A DNA stretch of 64,000 bases from Perkinsela sp. pyNocScin1 (taxonomy: Eukaryota > Euglenozoa > Kinetoplastea > Prokinetoplastida > Perkinselidae), in the NCBI GenBank assembly GCA_964019655.1, contig CAXHTR010000006.1:186001-250000 (forward strand). The letters are read 5' to 3'. The notes beneath the pieces are model-generated. The model saw nothing but the letters and a program-made list of their open reading frames with translations. It had not been told where the DNA came from and searched no databases. The position numbers and the translations under genes are program-made. How positions within the stretch are numbered: position 1 is the stretch's first letter; each line of letters begins with the position of its first letter. Shown here one piece after another: positions 63,469 through 64,000 of the stretch.

Positions 63469-64000
63469 ATGGACAAGGGGACGTCGAAGAACCGCCCGAT
63501 GGCCATCGCTGACCCAAAGGTCGTATACTATCGCGACCAGAAGGTTGTCGCGCAGCAGACAGGCTCGACTGAGTGGAAACCTGCGACGATCCGCGACGTT
63601 CAGCAGCGAGCGACGCGCGCAGCATCTGGTAGCCACGCGGACGCCACGCAGTTTATCTACTATGTGCACTTCCACGACCAGAACACCCGAATGGACGAGT
63701 GGCTCACTGGCGCCCGCATACGGCGCTCACTGAAGGACCACAACCCCCAGCCGATGGACGCGAGGCTCCTCATGTCGCCGCAGATGACAACGCGTCAGCG
63801 GCACGCGACCTTTACGGGCAGTGGCAAGGACACAGAGCGCGCCCCGCCAAAGGTCGTGGAGGAGCCACCGCGGCCGCTCAGCAAGGCGAAGCGGCCAAAG
63901 ATCCACCCTGTCGACAAGCTCGCGAAGACGATCTGCGAGGTTGAGGCAGACAAGCTCATCGCACCTCCAAAGAAGGAGAGCACGCGAAACAGCGCGCAGC
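63469..64000 (+). CDS. Chromo-barrel protein, N-terminus of a MYST acetyltransferase or MRG protein; cut by window edge
   Basis: 177 residues visible, no stop before the edge. A chromo-barrel (Tudor-knot) domain occupies ~15-85: KVVYYRDQKVVAQQTGS, EWKPATIRDVQ, FIYYVHFHDQNTRMDEWLTG and ARIRRSLKD (family YYVHYxDxNKRLDEWV). This precedes the catalytic domain in MYST acetyltransferases such as Esa1 and the MRG domain in MRG15/Eaf3. Residues 100-177 are a Pro/Lys-rich linker, which cannot decide between the two. Trypanosomes have three MYST enzymes, so a MYST protein is the more likely identity. Confidence 0.75.
   Translation, partial: MDKGTSKNRPMAIADPKVVYYRDQKVVAQQTGSTEWKPATIRDVQQRATRAASGSHADATQFIYYVHFHDQNTRMDEWLTGARIRRSLKDHNPQPMDARLLMSPQMTTRQRHATFTGSGKDTERAPPKVVEEPPRPLSKAKRPKIHPVDKLAKTICEVEADKLIAPPKKESTRNSAQ

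Noticed and set aside
1-64000. Bacterial or phage origin, operons with ribosome-binding sites
   Set aside because: Cytosolic eukaryotic ribosomal proteins, Aurora kinase, SNAREs, Pol III subunits, ASF1 and PAF1 components exclude it; spacers show pyrimidine-AG signals rather than Shine-Dalgarno sites.
1-64000. Cis-spliced introns
   Set aside because: All recognised genes run as single open frames of normal family length or as continuous domain order; no frame break was seen that an intron would repair.
63469-64000. Firm assignment as MYST acetyltransferase
   Set aside because: Only the chromo-barrel is inside the window; MRG-type proteins share it, and the catalytic domain would lie beyond the edge.

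Overview
The window looks like nuclear DNA of a kinetoplastid-type protist with a very compact genome. About 57 protein genes, all apparently intronless, fill nearly all of it. Every gene left of ~36.35 kb is on the minus strand and every gene right of ~36.67 kb is on the plus strand, giving two divergent head-to-tail arrays with a ~315-bp strand-switch region between them. Spacers are mostly 70-150 bp and many carry a pyrimidine tract followed by AG just upstream of the ATG, as expected for polycistronic transcription with spliced-leader trans-splicing. Lineage markers are a guide-RNA-binding MRP1/MRP2-like protein (53.0 kb), an ER HSP70/BiP ending in MEDL (trypanosome BiP ends MDDL), very short mitochondrial presequences (MLRR-, MFR-, MIRR-) and a long WxxAL-type helical-repeat protein. 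The short spacers and divergent sequences suggest a reduced relative such as Perkinsela or another prokinetoplastid rather than Trypanosoma or Leishmania; this is inference and the species was not identified.

Left array (minus strand, read from 36.3 kb to 1): a basic hypothetical protein, AUH-type enoyl-CoA hydratase, eS19, CDC73 of the PAF1 complex, the 25-residue ribosomal protein eL41, METTL5, an Aurora kinase, a divergent cullin-like protein, a Sec14/GOLD protein, uS8, a TCAIM-like protein, NTMT1, ASF1, ANP32, a 1516-residue helical-repeat protein, an M16-family MPP/core subunit, a Prp2/DHX16-type DEAH helicase, an RRM-like protein, CNOT11, mitochondrial EF-Tu, three predicted secretory-pathway proteins (two of them tandem LRR paralogues), and the N-terminal ~1957 residues of GCN1, which runs off the left edge.

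Right array (plus strand): uL4m, uL30/RPL7, a Bet1-like SNARE, deoxyhypusine synthase, UTP23, a RanBP2-type zinc-finger protein, two RNA polymerase III subunits (RPC9/C17 and RPC5/C37) flanking a small CCCH protein, uracil phosphoribosyltransferase, BiP, a LOG-family protein, syntaxin 18, NAC beta, the MRP-like RNA-binding protein, a Plus3-RING fusion, ATP synthase subunit c, a HAT-repeat protein, pescadillo, CAF-1 p60, and the start of a chromo-barrel (MYST/MRG-type) protein cut by the right edge.

Functional themes are ribosome biogenesis and translation (UTP23, PES1, METTL5, eS19, uS8, eL41, uL30, GCN1, DHS), chromatin and transcription (ASF1, CAF-1 p60, ANP32, NTMT1, CDC73, Plus3-RING, RPC9, RPC5), mitochondrial gene expression and energy (EF-Tu, uL4m, MRP, zinc-finger protein, MPP-like, ATP synthase c) and secretory traffic (BiP, Bet1, syntaxin 18, Sec14). 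In kinetoplastids array neighbours are co-transcribed but usually not functionally linked, so adjacency is weak evidence of joint function. I saw no tRNA, rRNA, transposon, CRISPR or viral feature. Where the first possible initiator of an open frame was TTG or GTG, I moved the start to the first suitable ATG.
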